Source: PALSA-1296 sp038210275 (GTDB taxonomy: Bacteria; Bacteroidota; Ignavibacteria; Palsa-1295). Taken from it: DNA of 64,000 nt. The DNA is taken from assembly GCA_038210275.1 (NCBI GenBank), contig JBBQWV010000021.1, forward strand, positions 1 to 64,000. Direction: 5' to 3'. Shown one piece after another: positions 1 to 8,355 of this stretch. The notes below the pieces were generated by a model. That model searched no databases. It worked only from the letters and a program-made list of their open reading frames with translations, and had not been told where the DNA came from. The stretch's first letter is position 1. Every line of letters begins with the position of its first letter. A program made the position numbers and the translations under genes.

Positions 1-1308
1 CCAGCCAAGATGAAAACGAAGATGAAGCTGTGAGGTATCAGGAGATGAGCTATTCGGATTATAAGAGATCAAAAGCGAATCATCAGGATGAATTGTTCTT
101 GGAATAGCAGATGGAGATGAAAATAAAAAATTATTTGAGCCGGAGATTGATGCGCTTGCAAGTTTTGCCTGAATTCCGTTGCAAGAATCAAAGAAGCTAA
201 ATGTGATTGTCGTATCAAATTGTTTACATCCGGGAGTCGATAGAATTATTTTATTGAATGCAAGTTGAGGTGTTGAGTTTGAGCCGATGCCGGTAGTGTT
301 TAGCCATAAGCCGCCAAATTTATCTCCGGCATAGATAAAACTGTCACGAACATAAAATCGAGTGTCGTAGGTATTGATTGGACCGCATAGGGATACGAAC
401 GTAATACCAGAATCATTTGATACCATAATACCATCGGAATTGTCTTTAGCAGTCTGAAAAAAAAGTACACCTTGGATTCCCGTTTGCAACATCCCAGTGA
501 CAGAAAGGTAAGAAGGGTCTTTATATTGGTAAATTTCTTGCCATGTACGTCCTCCGTCGGATGAGCGAATTAAAACTCCAGAATTGTGGAGAGAGGTGCC
601 CTCTCTTAGCGCGAAAAAAATAGTGGATCCCGATAATCCTACTGGTTGAAAGAGATCGCCTTCAAGATTGATCGGAGTCCAAGTAAGACCAGCATCGAAT
701 GTATATAGAAGTTTATCGAAGCCACCACTCGGGGAAATAACCCCGTGCAAATCATCAGAAAATGCAATATTTAGGTTGAAAGTGATTCCTGGAATTTTCA
801 CCTTATTAAACGTATTCCCACCGTCATTCGAATAGATGTAGCTGCCAGAATTGCACGAACCTAGTACATAACCATTCGAGGGATTATAATATACAGAATT
901 CGCATCCATAAAGGTATTGATTACCCACGTACTACCTCCATCGGTTGTATGATACAGTGAACTAGCTACATTACCAAAATCACAGAACCAACCCACCAGT
1001 CGGTTCTTAAAAGTAAAGCAGTATGGTTTTGCATAATACCCATTATTATCAGGCGAGTACGAAATGGATGACCATGTGAGTCCACCATCAGTTGTTTGCC
1101 AAAGTTTACTGGGATCGGTTGCGCTTAAGCCAGTACCAACAAATCCGATTGTGGGCTTATTTGAAAATTGCTGAAAATAAATTGAATAAATCGGCTTACC
1201 AAAATCAAAGACCTTTTTCCATTGCGCATTGAGGTTCCTTGCGGAAAAGAAGCTCAGCAACGTGCAGAGGATAATACAATAATAGCGTATTCGCCGAGGG
1301 GAATTCAT
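1..1308 (-). CDS. Secreted BNR/Ycf48-like repeat protein, partial at left edge
   Basis: Reading the minus strand from an ATG at 1308, the frame stays open for 436 codons to base 1, so the 3' end lies outside the window. The first 28 residues form a signal peptide (basic RRIRYY, hydrophobic core, cleavage after LNAQ). Five BNR/Asp-box blades follow (TTDGGLTW, TTDGGSTW, SNDGGNTF, TFDAGLTW, SSDGGRTW), as in beta-propeller sialidase/Ycf48-like proteins. Past residue 350 a Cys-containing beta-sandwich-like stretch begins (TPGCKQFDTT...FFDSCNG). A T9SS sorting domain would be expected in the missing C-terminus, by analogy with the protein at 51590-53743. Ligand and function are unknown. Confidence 0.85.
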   Translation of the reverse strand, partial: MNSPRRIRYYCIILCTLLSFFSARNLNAQWKKVFDFGKPIYSIYFQQFSNKPTIGFVGTGLSATDPSKLWQTTDGGLTWSSISYSPDNNGYYAKPYCFTFKNRLVGWFCDFGNVASSLYHTTDGGSTWVINTFMDANSVYYNPSNGYVLGSCNSGSYIYSNDGGNTFNKVKIPGITFNLNIAFSDDLHGVISPSGGFDKLLYTFDAGLTWTPINLEGDLFQPVGLSGSTIFFALREGTSLHNSGVLIRSSDGGRTWQEIYQYKDPSYLSVTGMLQTGIQGVLFFQTAKDNSDGIMVSNDSGITFVSLCGPINTYDTRFYVRDSFIYAGDKFGGLWLNTTGIGSNSTPQLAFNKIILSTPGCKQFDTTITFSFFDSCNGIQAKLASASISGSNNFLFSSPSAIPRTIHPDDSLLISYNPNSSSPDTSQLHLRFHLGW

Positions 1309-1350
1309 GCAGAATGTAACAAGAAATGGGAGAGGTGGTTTCCGGGAAAT

Positions 1351-1392
1351 ACCCCTCACCCCAACCCTCTCCCGGAGTACCGAGAGAGGGAG
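1351..1392. repeat. Pyrimidine/purine hairpin repeat
   Basis: Contains CCCTCTC and GAGAGGG arms around a short centre, preceded by CCCCTCACCCCAACC. It resembles a hairpin repeat scattered through many bacterial genomes. It lies upstream of the minus-strand BNR gene and next to the promoter-like module that follows. Confidence 0.5.
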
Positions 1393-1420
1393 CAAGAAAA
1401 AAGATGGGTAAATGGCAGTT

Positions 1421-1509
1421 GATAGGTGCTCGCAAAATTAAATCTTTTAAAAGCACTTGACAAAAGCCATTTCATGTCGTATATTATCTTCAGTATGATG
1501 AGCACCTAT
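1421..1509 (+). promoter_or_regulatory. Promoter/operator module, copy 1
   Basis: A promoter-like pair TTGACA (1457-1462) and TATATT (1480-1485) with 17-base spacing is followed, 12 bases after the TATATT, by the box ATGAGCACCTAT (1498-1509). The inverted half-box GATAGGTGCTC lies upstream at 1421-1431. The same arrangement recurs at 10147-10206 and 26001-26111. No gene starts directly downstream; the next plus-strand gene is the NlpC/P60 gene at 2226, so this copy may be a relic. Confidence 0.5.
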
Positions 1510-1517
1510 ACCCTTAC

Positions 1518-1567
1518 AGATTTTAGATTGCCACGACCGGCTGGTGCCGGTCTCGCAATGACGTTGT
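1518..1567. repeat. GCGAGG-type intergenic palindromic repeat, copy 1
   Basis: Carries the hairpin ACCGGCTGGTGCCGGT between TTTAGATTGCC and CTCGCAATGAC. It is nearly identical to the copy at 10214-10263, and in both places it directly follows the promoter/operator module, so the two elements were copied together. Confidence 0.75.
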
Positions 1568-2078
1568 CTTTAACTATCGGCTATAAGCTGTGGCTGTCAG
1601 TTTTTTCTGCACATGTGCACAGTGATATTTATGATTTATATGGAGTTACAGTCGCTCACCCGGAGGTTTTGGGGAAAGGATGAAGGATGAAGGATGAAAT
1701 GGTGGCAGATATTTGGAGTGGTTTTCTGCTAAAGACTAAAGACTAAAGACCAATGACCAATGACTAATGACTATGCCAGTGTGCAGAGCGATGTTGATGA
1801 ATTATAAGGAGTTACAGACCAACTTTTAAAGTTATCCACACTAATTGGATCCATCCAGTCATCGGGGGAAGGAGAGATGAGGACTGAGGACTGAGCTATG
1901 AGTGATGAGGACTGAGGGGGAGCAAGTCGGGGTCAAAACTATAGCGTCAAAAATGGGAAGGGCATTTCTTTTGACTTTAAATTTTTGACTTTTGACTTCC
2001 TGATTCCCCAAAATCCGAGTTCGGAGGAAGAGGAATTCTCGATAAATTAATTACACGATTTTAAGAAAAAATATCACT
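1568..2078. repeat. Gene-free stretch with heptanucleotide-periodic tracts
   Basis: No credible gene is seen. The tracts repeat with a 7-base period: GATGAAG units (about 1676-1701), GACTAAA/GACCAAT units (1728-1773), GATGAGG/ACTGAGG units (1873-1918) and TTTGACT units (1970-1998). An imperfect direct repeat (TGTGCA followed by GGAGTTACAG) occurs at about 1614-1655 and 1782-1824. The tracts resemble the heptameric STRR sequences known from cyanobacteria. Confidence 0.6.
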
Positions 2079-2113
2079 TTTGAAAGATTCGGCACAATTA
2101 TTTCATATATTTG
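2079..2113 (+). promoter_or_regulatory. Bacteroidota-type promoter for the NlpC/P60 gene
   Basis: TATATTTG at 2106-2113 matches the TAnnTTTG minus-7 element, and TTTG at 2079-2082 is a plausible minus-33 element, although the gap (23 bases) is slightly long. The next gene starts at 2226, giving a leader of about 105 bases that contains a repeated GCCGGGAGCA. Confidence 0.5.
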
Positions 2114-2225
2114 CATTACGGAGTTCTGCCGGGAGCAATTATCCTAAAAGGAATACATGTTGCCGGGAGCACTCAAATAGACCGTAGTTCATTATATTTC
2201 AATCACATAATACGTATTCTTGCCT

Positions 2226-3179
2226 ATGCTTACAAGCAATCTGAGGCGGGGATGGGTACTCGTGGGGATGTTAGTGTTGGGTTTTATACTCAGCGCCTTC
2301 ACTCCTTCCGGTAGCCTTGCCCGTAATCGTCAGAGCAGCAGAGCGGTACGGAAGACCTCTCATAGCGCTTTTCACAAACGCCATGCGAAGTTCTCTAGTA
2401 AACACCACCGCACTCCGCAACGACCGCTTACCGCCAGCGAAAAAACGGAAATAATCGGAAAAATTAAATCACTTGCCAGCGCTGAAGTTCTACCCGAACA
2501 AGGTACTGCAATTGATAATACATTGGATATGGAGCCGGCAGATATAGCCCAAGCTGCAAAAGAGGAGCGCGAAGAGGATGACGTTGATGTCTCCATCGAC
2601 CGTTTCCTTCAGGAACGTGATGCCACAACCGTGGCGCTTGACCCCGAAATAGCCAAAAGCCGCCAGTCGGATTTCACGCTCTTTGATGAGATGGATCCCA
2701 AGGTTGCCTCAACTCGCTCGGATGTCATGCAGCATATCATCGACTGGGTCGGCACCCGTTACCACTTCGGCGGCATTGCCCGCGATGGTATTGATTGCTC
2801 GGCTTTCACTCGCGAAGTGTTCCGCACGTCGTTCAACGTCGATCTTCCTCGCACAGCGAGTATGCAATCGGCGCTTGGCTCATCAATTAATCATAAGGAT
2901 GAACTGAAGTTTGGCGATCTCGTATTCTTCCATACCGGAAAATATGCGAAAGTTTCGCACGTCGGGATCTACGTCGGCGAAGGACTTTTTGCAAATGCAA
3001 GCTGCTCACGCGGTGTAACAGTTAGCTCTCTCGATAGCAAATATTGGGCAAAGCGTTATCTTTTTGCAAAGCGTCTGTTCACCAATACGGCAACAGCACA
3101 GGCAGAGGTCAGAAATTCTCTGAAACTTGCAGCAGCAGCCGGCGGTGAACTTAACGAGGACGAAAGTCAGTTAAATTAA
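2226..3179 (+). CDS. NlpC/P60 family cell-wall hydrolase
   Basis: Predicted murein endopeptidase of 317 residues. An N-terminal membrane/signal segment (residues about 10-25) is followed by a long basic and then acidic low-complexity linker (about 30-150) and a C-terminal NlpC/P60 domain (about 160-290). The nucleophile is Cys191 in GIDCSAF and the base is His245 in SHVGIYVG. The third polar position is Asn257 (FANAS), where MepS/Spr-type enzymes have His; Asn is tolerated in the family. A TTG lies two codons upstream, but the ATG at 2226 is the better start. A strong terminator follows. Confidence 0.85.
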   Translation: MLTSNLRRGWVLVGMLVLGFILSAFTPSGSLARNRQSSRAVRKTSHSAFHKRHAKFSSKHHRTPQRPLTASEKTEIIGKIKSLASAEVLPEQGTAIDNTLDMEPADIAQAAKEEREEDDVDVSIDRFLQERDATTVALDPEIAKSRQSDFTLFDEMDPKVASTRSDVMQHIIDWVGTRYHFGGIARDGIDCSAFTREVFRTSFNVDLPRTASMQSALGSSINHKDELKFGDLVFFHTGKYAKVSHVGIYVGEGLFANASCSRGVTVSSLDSKYWAKRYLFAKRLFTNTATAQAEVRNSLKLAAAAGGELNEDESQLN

Positions 3180-3197
3180 AAATTTTGTATGATTGGT

Positions 3198-3230
3198 AAA
3201 AGCTCCGGTATTTTTACCGGAGCTTTTTTT
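3198..3230 (+). terminator. Rho-independent terminator
   Basis: Arms AAAGCTCCGGTA and TACCGGAGCTTT flank a short T loop and are followed by a T tract. It closes the NlpC/P60 gene. Confidence 0.9.
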
Positions 3231-3256
3231 GTTTAGTTTTAGAATATATTTTAAAA

Positions 3257-3378
3257 GTGTCATTGCGAGAAGGGCTTTAGCCCGACGAAGCAATCCCCTA
3301 AATAATGGCAGACTCTAACGGTCTACAAACTATTGGGGGATTGCTTCGTTATCGCTCCGCGATTCCTCGCAATGACAC
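3257..3378. repeat. GCGAGG-type palindromic repeat, copy 2 (full inverted pair)
   Basis: Begins GTGTCATTGCGAGA and ends TCCTCGCAATGACAC, with internal arms GACGAAGCAATCCC and GGGGATTGCTTCG around a central spacer. A complete example of the long inverted form of this family. Confidence 0.85.
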
Positions 3379-3390
3379 TGGAAGTAAATT

Positions 3391-3870
3391 TTGTCAGAAC
3401 CACTACGTCATATTTCCGATAAACCCAGGACTCTCACGATAAAAGTTATCGCCGAGAACCGTTCTGCACGCCATGAATATTTTATCACTGAGGATATTGA
3501 ATGCGGCATAGTTTTAAGTGGCACAGAAGTCAAAGCTCTACGACTTGGGAAGATTCAGCTTACCGGAGGATTTGCCAGAATAGATAAAGATGAATTGTGG
3601 TTGGAGAATGTTCATATTTCCGCCTATGCTCAAGGAAGCATGGCGAATGTAGAGTCTCGAAGGCGACGCAAGCTTCTCGTCCATCAAAAAGAGATCAAGA
3701 AGCTGAAAACCAAGACGCAGAATAAAGGAGTAACCCTTGTTCCAATCAGAGCATATTTCAAAGGGAATAAGGTGAAGATTGCTGTTGGGCTTGCAAAAGG
3801 AAAGAAATCCTACGATAAGCGAGAGACGATCAAAGCAAGAGATGTGAAACGGGAGATGGATAGGGAGTAA
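3391..3870 (+). CDS. smpB: SsrA-binding protein
   Basis: SmpB binds tmRNA and delivers it to stalled ribosomes for trans-translation. The 159-residue product shows the family core: NRSARHEYFI, the GIVLSGTEVKALR signature, NVHISAYAQGS, and a basic C-terminal tail (KRETIKARDVKREMDR) that enters the decoding centre. Length is normal. No ATG is available in frame before the conserved core, so a TTG start at 3391 is used, immediately after a palindromic repeat. No ssrA gene is recognisable in this window. Confidence 0.93.
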   Translation: MSEPLRHISDKPRTLTIKVIAENRSARHEYFITEDIECGIVLSGTEVKALRLGKIQLTGGFARIDKDELWLENVHISAYAQGSMANVESRRRRKLLVHQKEIKKLKTKTQNKGVTLVPIRAYFKGNKVKIAVGLAKGKKSYDKRETIKARDVKREMDRE

Positions 3871-4003
3871 TTGTCTGAACCAAGATTAATCGGATTAAAA
3901 GGATTTTTGGGATTATTAAAAATGTCATTGCGAGGAGTCCGCTTGCGGACGACGTGGCAATCTAAAATATTTAAGAATTGCTAAAAATTTTAGATTACCA
4001 ATA
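3871..4003. repeat. TCTGAACC-GGATTA repeat followed by GCGAGG-type repeat, copy 3
   Basis: 3871-3921 is a TTGTCTGAACCAAGATTAA-type repeat with GGATTA/GGATTT units; related copies are at 24032, 24121 (inverted), 25937 (inverted) and 33205. It abuts a GCGAGG-type repeat (3922-4003) with arms GTCCGCTTGCGGAC and paired TCTAAAAT/ATTTTAGA. Together they fill the gap between smpB and tyrS. Confidence 0.75.
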
Positions 4004-4045
4004 CACTAAAGATTGATTAAAGAGAGGCTCTAAAAGAACTACATA

Positions 4046-5269
4046 ATGGATAGTAAAAATTTTCCTTCAGTGAATGAGCAGATAGATGCGATTCGTCGCG
4101 GAGCAGTCGATGTTATTTCTGAAGAAGAGTTAGCAAAGAAGATAGAAAAATCTATTGCAAGCGGCAAACCGCTTATTGCAAAACTCGGCGCCGATCCATC
4201 CAGTCCTGATCTGCATCTTGGTCATGCTGTTGTTCTCGGAAAGCTTCGCACGTTTCAGGATCTGGGACACGAAGCGCATCTTATCATCGGAGATTTTACC
4301 GCGATGATAGGCGATCCCTCAGGCAGATCAAAGACAAGACCAATGCTTACCGTCGAAGAGACAAAGCAGAATGGCGCAACGTATATCGAACAGGTCTCAA
4401 AAGTTCTTTCGAAAGACAGGCTCGTTATTCATTATAATAATGATTGGCTTGGCAAATTAACTTTTCCTGAAGTCATTAAACTTGCCGGAAGTTATACGGT
4501 AAGTCAAATGCTCGAAAGAGAAGATTTTCATAAGCGATTTAATGAAGAGCAGCCGATCTCTCTCCATGAATTTCTTTATCCATTAGCTCAGGCAATGGAT
4601 TCTGTTGAAATAAAATCTGATATTGAACTTGGCGGTACCGATCAGAAATTTAATTTACTTGTCGGCAGGGAATTACAGCGTCACTTTAGTCAGGCTCCGC
4701 AATGTATTTTAACTATGCCGCTTCTTGAAGGCACCGATGGAGTTCGGAAGATGAGCAAGTCTTATGGTAATTCGATAAACTTCAATGATTCAGCGGACGA
4801 AATGTTTGGCAAGACGATGTCGATACCTGATTCGGCGATCTATAAATATTTTCTTCTTGCAACAAAAGTAAATGATCTTAATAGGATAAAGCAGACTTTA
4901 GATGAAGGGAAAGAAAATCCCCGTAATATTAAAGTCCGTCTTGCAAAAGAGATAATTATGCAATTTTATGATCAAGTCGCAGCCGATGCAGCGCTTGAAA
5001 GATTTGAGCAGATGTTTGTTAAGAAAGAAGTGCCGGATGATATTGAAGAACTACTTCTTCCCGCCGGTACTGATTGCGTAATTATAGATCTGATGCTTGA
5101 GATGAAGATGGTCGCTTCAAAAGGTGAAGCACGACGTTTGATTCAAGGAGGGGGAGTATCCTTGAATGGAGAGAAAGTTACTCACGACAATGCGACGATC
5201 ATTCCGACAAGTCAAGGAGTTGTACTTAAAGTCGGGAAGCGAAAGTTTTTGAAAATCAAATCCTCTTGA
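4046..5269 (+). CDS. tyrS: Tyrosyl-tRNA synthetase
   Basis: Class I aminoacyl-tRNA synthetase charging tRNA-Tyr. The 407-residue protein has the HIGH-type motif HLGH at 57-60, the KMSKS motif at 235-239 (GVRKMSKSYGNS), the tyrosine/tRNA-binding central domain (GSYTVSQML, SDIELGGTDQKFN) and a C-terminal S4 RNA-binding domain (SKGEARRLIQGGGVSLNGE). Full length. Its stop codon overlaps the start of the next gene by one base, suggesting translational coupling. Confidence 0.97.
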   Translation: MDSKNFPSVNEQIDAIRRGAVDVISEEELAKKIEKSIASGKPLIAKLGADPSSPDLHLGHAVVLGKLRTFQDLGHEAHLIIGDFTAMIGDPSGRSKTRPMLTVEETKQNGATYIEQVSKVLSKDRLVIHYNNDWLGKLTFPEVIKLAGSYTVSQMLEREDFHKRFNEEQPISLHEFLYPLAQAMDSVEIKSDIELGGTDQKFNLLVGRELQRHFSQAPQCILTMPLLEGTDGVRKMSKSYGNSINFNDSADEMFGKTMSIPDSAIYKYFLLATKVNDLNRIKQTLDEGKENPRNIKVRLAKEIIMQFYDQVAADAALERFEQMFVKKEVPDDIEELLLPAGTDCVIIDLMLEMKMVASKGEARRLIQGGGVSLNGEKVTHDNATIIPTSQGVVLKVGKRKFLKIKSS

Positions 5270-5847
5270 TGAAACGTTTATTAACAAGTTTCTTAATTCT
5301 AATATTAGCTTCTTCATTGCAAGCGCAGGAATCAGTGAAGAAATCATTATGGGATGAAATGCATTTTTGGGCTGATGCCGGATTTGGCTTTGCTCTCCCC
5401 GATCTTGCCATTGGCGGTGGTGGTAGCGCCACGGTTTCGTACGATAAATATTTTTTGTCATTACGAGGGTTGAGTGTTGATGGTACGCCAGGTTTTTTTA
5501 ATCCGACAATAATTTTTACATTCGACAATCCGTATCACGGCTATTCAATAAATAGTGATGCTGCACTCTGTATAGGACTGATTGAGCGTGGTTCAAATGG
5601 GATGTTAGCTATTGGAGTTGGAGTTTCATATTTGAATGGCTTTAAGCTTATTCAGCCAATAGATTCGCTTGATAATGGTCATAGAAATTTTCATGCAATT
5701 GGAATTGCTATTGATGCTCAGTTATCCTACTCTCTCTTTTCCTGGCTTGGCGTTACTCTCCATCCGTTCATTGATGCGAACCCCAAACAATCTTTCGGAG
5801 GTTTTATGTTTGGCATCCAGATGGGTAAGCTCTTTTATACTCCATAG
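5269..5847 (+). CDS. Putative outer-membrane barrel protein
   Basis: 192 residues. An N-terminal signal peptide (MKRLLTSFLILILASSLQAQ) precedes alternating hydrophobic/glycine-rich strands with aromatic girdle residues, consistent with a small beta-barrel, ending in short strands rather than a sorting domain. No family recognised. It starts at the A of the tyrS stop codon (TGATG), so it is probably translated from the same message. Confidence 0.6.
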   Translation: MKRLLTSFLILILASSLQAQESVKKSLWDEMHFWADAGFGFALPDLAIGGGGSATVSYDKYFLSLRGLSVDGTPGFFNPTIIFTFDNPYHGYSINSDAALCIGLIERGSNGMLAIGVGVSYLNGFKLIQPIDSLDNGHRNFHAIGIAIDAQLSYSLFSWLGVTLHPFIDANPKQSFGGFMFGIQMGKLFYTP

Positions 5848-5974
5848 TCTGTTGCTGAAATTCCATGAATAGGAATTCATAGTAGCTCATTAAACTTTTC
5901 TGAGGTCCGAAGTCTCTATGTTACAAAGAGATCAAGTTATTTTTTCTATTAACATTTAATAAGGAGACTACAAA

Positions 5975-6850
5975 ATGAATAAACTCAGTATAGCATTTGC
6001 AAAAACCTTTGCAGTTGCATTAGCATTATCAGTCGGAGCACTCATTGCCGGATGTAAGAGCACGAATGAACCGGCAAGCAGTCAGGAATATGATTCACAA
6101 GCTGCGGTTGATCTGCAAGCTTCGGCACTTGGTACTGAATCGGGCGGAGCGGGAGTTAGCTTCGCGGATGTGAACAATCTTGCAACAGGTAAGGATATTA
6201 ACGGTACACTTGATGGTGGAAAATCCTCAAGCCCGATGAGTCGTGATACTTCTTATGATCCTTCAACGGGACTTCATACATTGGCTATCACTCGTGGCGG
6301 TACTTGGGGGAAATACTCTTTCAATACGCTGATTACCTATAAGTATACATTCTTGGATGCTTCTGGAAATTTCATGCAGAAGTATCAAAAAGGTGTGACC
6401 GATAAGATCACCGTTACTGTAGCAAAGCAGAAGAGTAAAGACCTTGGTGACCGCGTTGATGTTGAAGATACAGCTTCAGGCTCTTGGATAATCAGCAGCA
6501 TTATTTCAGGAACGCCGATCTTTAACGGCACCTTCTCAAGAAGCGGAACGGATGTATTCCATACTGTTGCCAATGGAGATCGTACATTTACCCATTCCTT
6601 TACGATCACATTCGTAGCCGACACACTTGTAAAAGATGCTGATAATAATCATGTCTATCTGAAAGGACCTGCAACGTCGCATTTCGAAGCAACTACTCCG
6701 AAAGGATATAACTTCACGCGTGATACGCAGCTTGAATTCAATGGAGATGGTACTGCAACATTAAATGTAAAGCGCACCAGCGGAGACGGAACAGTCGATA
6801 CTTATACCATTGACGTAAAAGTTGGAGTCTTCAAGAGATTTGGAAAATAA
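5975..6850 (+). CDS. Secreted lipoprotein of unknown function
   Basis: 291 residues. The N-terminus has a basic start, a hydrophobic core and the lipobox LIAGC (Cys27), followed by a Ser/Gln-rich tether, so it should be lipid-anchored. The rest is Thr/Ser/Asp-rich with regular short beta-strand patterns. A clear Shine-Dalgarno AAGGAG lies 8 bases before the ATG, stronger than for most genes here. No family recognised. It ends at a two-way terminator shared with the convergent M20 gene. Confidence 0.7.
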   Translation: MNKLSIAFAKTFAVALALSVGALIAGCKSTNEPASSQEYDSQAAVDLQASALGTESGGAGVSFADVNNLATGKDINGTLDGGKSSSPMSRDTSYDPSTGLHTLAITRGGTWGKYSFNTLITYKYTFLDASGNFMQKYQKGVTDKITVTVAKQKSKDLGDRVDVEDTASGSWIISSIISGTPIFNGTFSRSGTDVFHTVANGDRTFTHSFTITFVADTLVKDADNNHVYLKGPATSHFEATTPKGYNFTRDTQLEFNGDGTATLNVKRTSGDGTVDTYTIDVKVGVFKRFGK

Positions 6851-6880
6851 ATCGGATCCGACACCGTAAAGAGAGAAAAC

Positions 6881-6913
6881 AAAACTCCACTCTGCAAAGA
6901 GTGGAGTTTTGAT
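6881..6913. terminator. Bidirectional terminator
   Basis: AAAACTCCACTCT and AGAGTGGAGTTTT form a near-perfect hairpin with A/T tracts on both sides, between two convergent genes. Confidence 0.92.
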
Positions 6914-6915
6914 AT

Positions 6916-8286
6916 TTATGGACGGTTCAAATAATTATAAAACAAAGCTCCGCATTTTACACCGCGATGAAAATTATTGAGATTCATTTTCTCATTGGGT
7001 GAATGAGCATTTTGATCGGGAAGCCCAAATCCCATCAGTACTGTTGGTGCTCCGAGAATAGAGGCAAAACTATTAACGATGGGGATCGAACCACCTTCAC
7101 GAGTCAGGAATGGTTCTTTTCCAAAAACTTCAGTCAAAGCTTTTGTCGCAGCTTTCATACCAAGAGAATCTATTGGAGTCATTGCCGGCATTCCGCCATG
7201 TAAGTCAGTTACTTTGATAGTAATTCCGGCAGGTTTTATTTTATTAAAATATGCTTCGAATTTTTTTGCGATCTCATCCGGTGTTTGATTCGGTACGAGA
7301 CGCATCGAAATCTTTGCATAAGCTTTTGATGGAAGAACTGTCTTCGCACCTTCTCCGGTAAACCCGCCCCAGATGCCGTTGCAATCAAGTGTAGGTCTTG
7401 CCCACATTCTTTCGAGTTCGGAATATCCTTCTTCACCAGGAGCCGCATCTGTTTCAAGATCTTTCATGAAAGCATTTCTATCGAAGGGAAGCTTCGTGTA
7501 TTCTTTACGTTCTCTATCCGAGATCGGAAGAACATTATCATAGAATCCGTCTAAGAGGATTTTACCTTTTTCATCTTTGAGTTTCGAGATCATTACTGCA
7601 AGCGCATTGATCGGATTCTCAACTGCTCCGCCAAAGAAACCGGAATGCAGATCACGATTTGGTCCTGTGACTTCAACTTGCATATAACAAAGCCCACGCA
7701 AGCCATAGCACAATGACGGCTGATCGTAACCGAACATCGGAGTATCACTGATGAGAACGGTATCACATGCTAAAAGTTTTTTATTATCTTGGAGAAATTT
7801 ATCGAGATTCGGCGAGCCGATCTCTTCTTCTCCTTCAATGATAACTTTTACATTCACGGGCAATGCGCCGCCAGTTTTGAGATGAGCTTCAATAGCTTTT
7901 AATTGCATCCAAACCTGACCTTTATCATCCACTGAACCACGAGCATAAATATTATCGCCGATGATCGTCGGTTCGAATGGAGGATTTGTCCAGAGATTTA
8001 GTGGATCGACAGGCTGCACATCGTAATGCCCATAAAATAAAACGGTCTGGGTACCCGCACCACCATCTAATCGATCGCCATAGACAACAGGATGACCGGC
8101 AGTTTCATAAACCTCTACATTATTCAATCCCATACGAAGTAACTCATCACGGACGAACTCGGCACAGCGGCGGACTTCTCCTTTATGTTCAGGAGAAGTG
8201 GAGATCGAAGGAATGCGAAGAAATTCTTTTAGCTCTTCTTCGTAACGGGACTTATTTTCGTCAATAAATTTTAATATGTCTGACAT
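6916..8286 (-). CDS. M20 family dipeptidase
   Basis: Cytosolic zinc dipeptidase/aminoacylase-type enzyme of 456 residues. The metal ligands and catalytic residues of the M20 family are visible in order: His in FYGHYDVQP with the following Asp, Asp pair in ARGSVDDKGQ, the Glu pair in IEGEEEIGS, Asp in ISDTPMFG, and the late His in DQNAHSPNE. The central lid/dimerisation domain (about residues 190-350) contains DLHSGFFGGAVENP. Full length. The start ATG at 8286 gives the expected N-terminus (MSDILKFIDENK). No signal peptide. The substrate cannot be told. Confidence 0.92.
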   Translation of the reverse strand: MSDILKFIDENKSRYEEELKEFLRIPSISTSPEHKGEVRRCAEFVRDELLRMGLNNVEVYETAGHPVVYGDRLDGGAGTQTVLFYGHYDVQPVDPLNLWTNPPFEPTIIGDNIYARGSVDDKGQVWMQLKAIEAHLKTGGALPVNVKVIIEGEEEIGSPNLDKFLQDNKKLLACDTVLISDTPMFGYDQPSLCYGLRGLCYMQVEVTGPNRDLHSGFFGGAVENPINALAVMISKLKDEKGKILLDGFYDNVLPISDRERKEYTKLPFDRNAFMKDLETDAAPGEEGYSELERMWARPTLDCNGIWGGFTGEGAKTVLPSKAYAKISMRLVPNQTPDEIAKKFEAYFNKIKPAGITIKVTDLHGGMPAMTPIDSLGMKAATKALTEVFGKEPFLTREGGSIPIVNSFASILGAPTVLMGFGLPDQNAHSPNEKMNLNNFHRGVKCGALFYNYLNRP

Positions 8287-8355
8287 TGATTGAAATGTTG
8301 TAAGAAAGTGTTATTCGTCGCGAACTGGTAAAACGAAGTACAAAAAACACAATTA

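Noticed and set aside
1832..1840. TTATCCACA, a perfect DnaA box
   Set aside because: It is solitary; no cluster of boxes, no AT-rich unwinding region, and no dnaA, dnaN or other origin genes nearby.
3257..3378. CRISPR array
   Set aside because: The repeats are palindromic pairs scattered singly between genes, without regular spacers or cas genes.
7977..8267. 96-codon plus-strand frame inside the M20 gene
   Set aside because: Antisense shadow of a well-supported peptidase gene.
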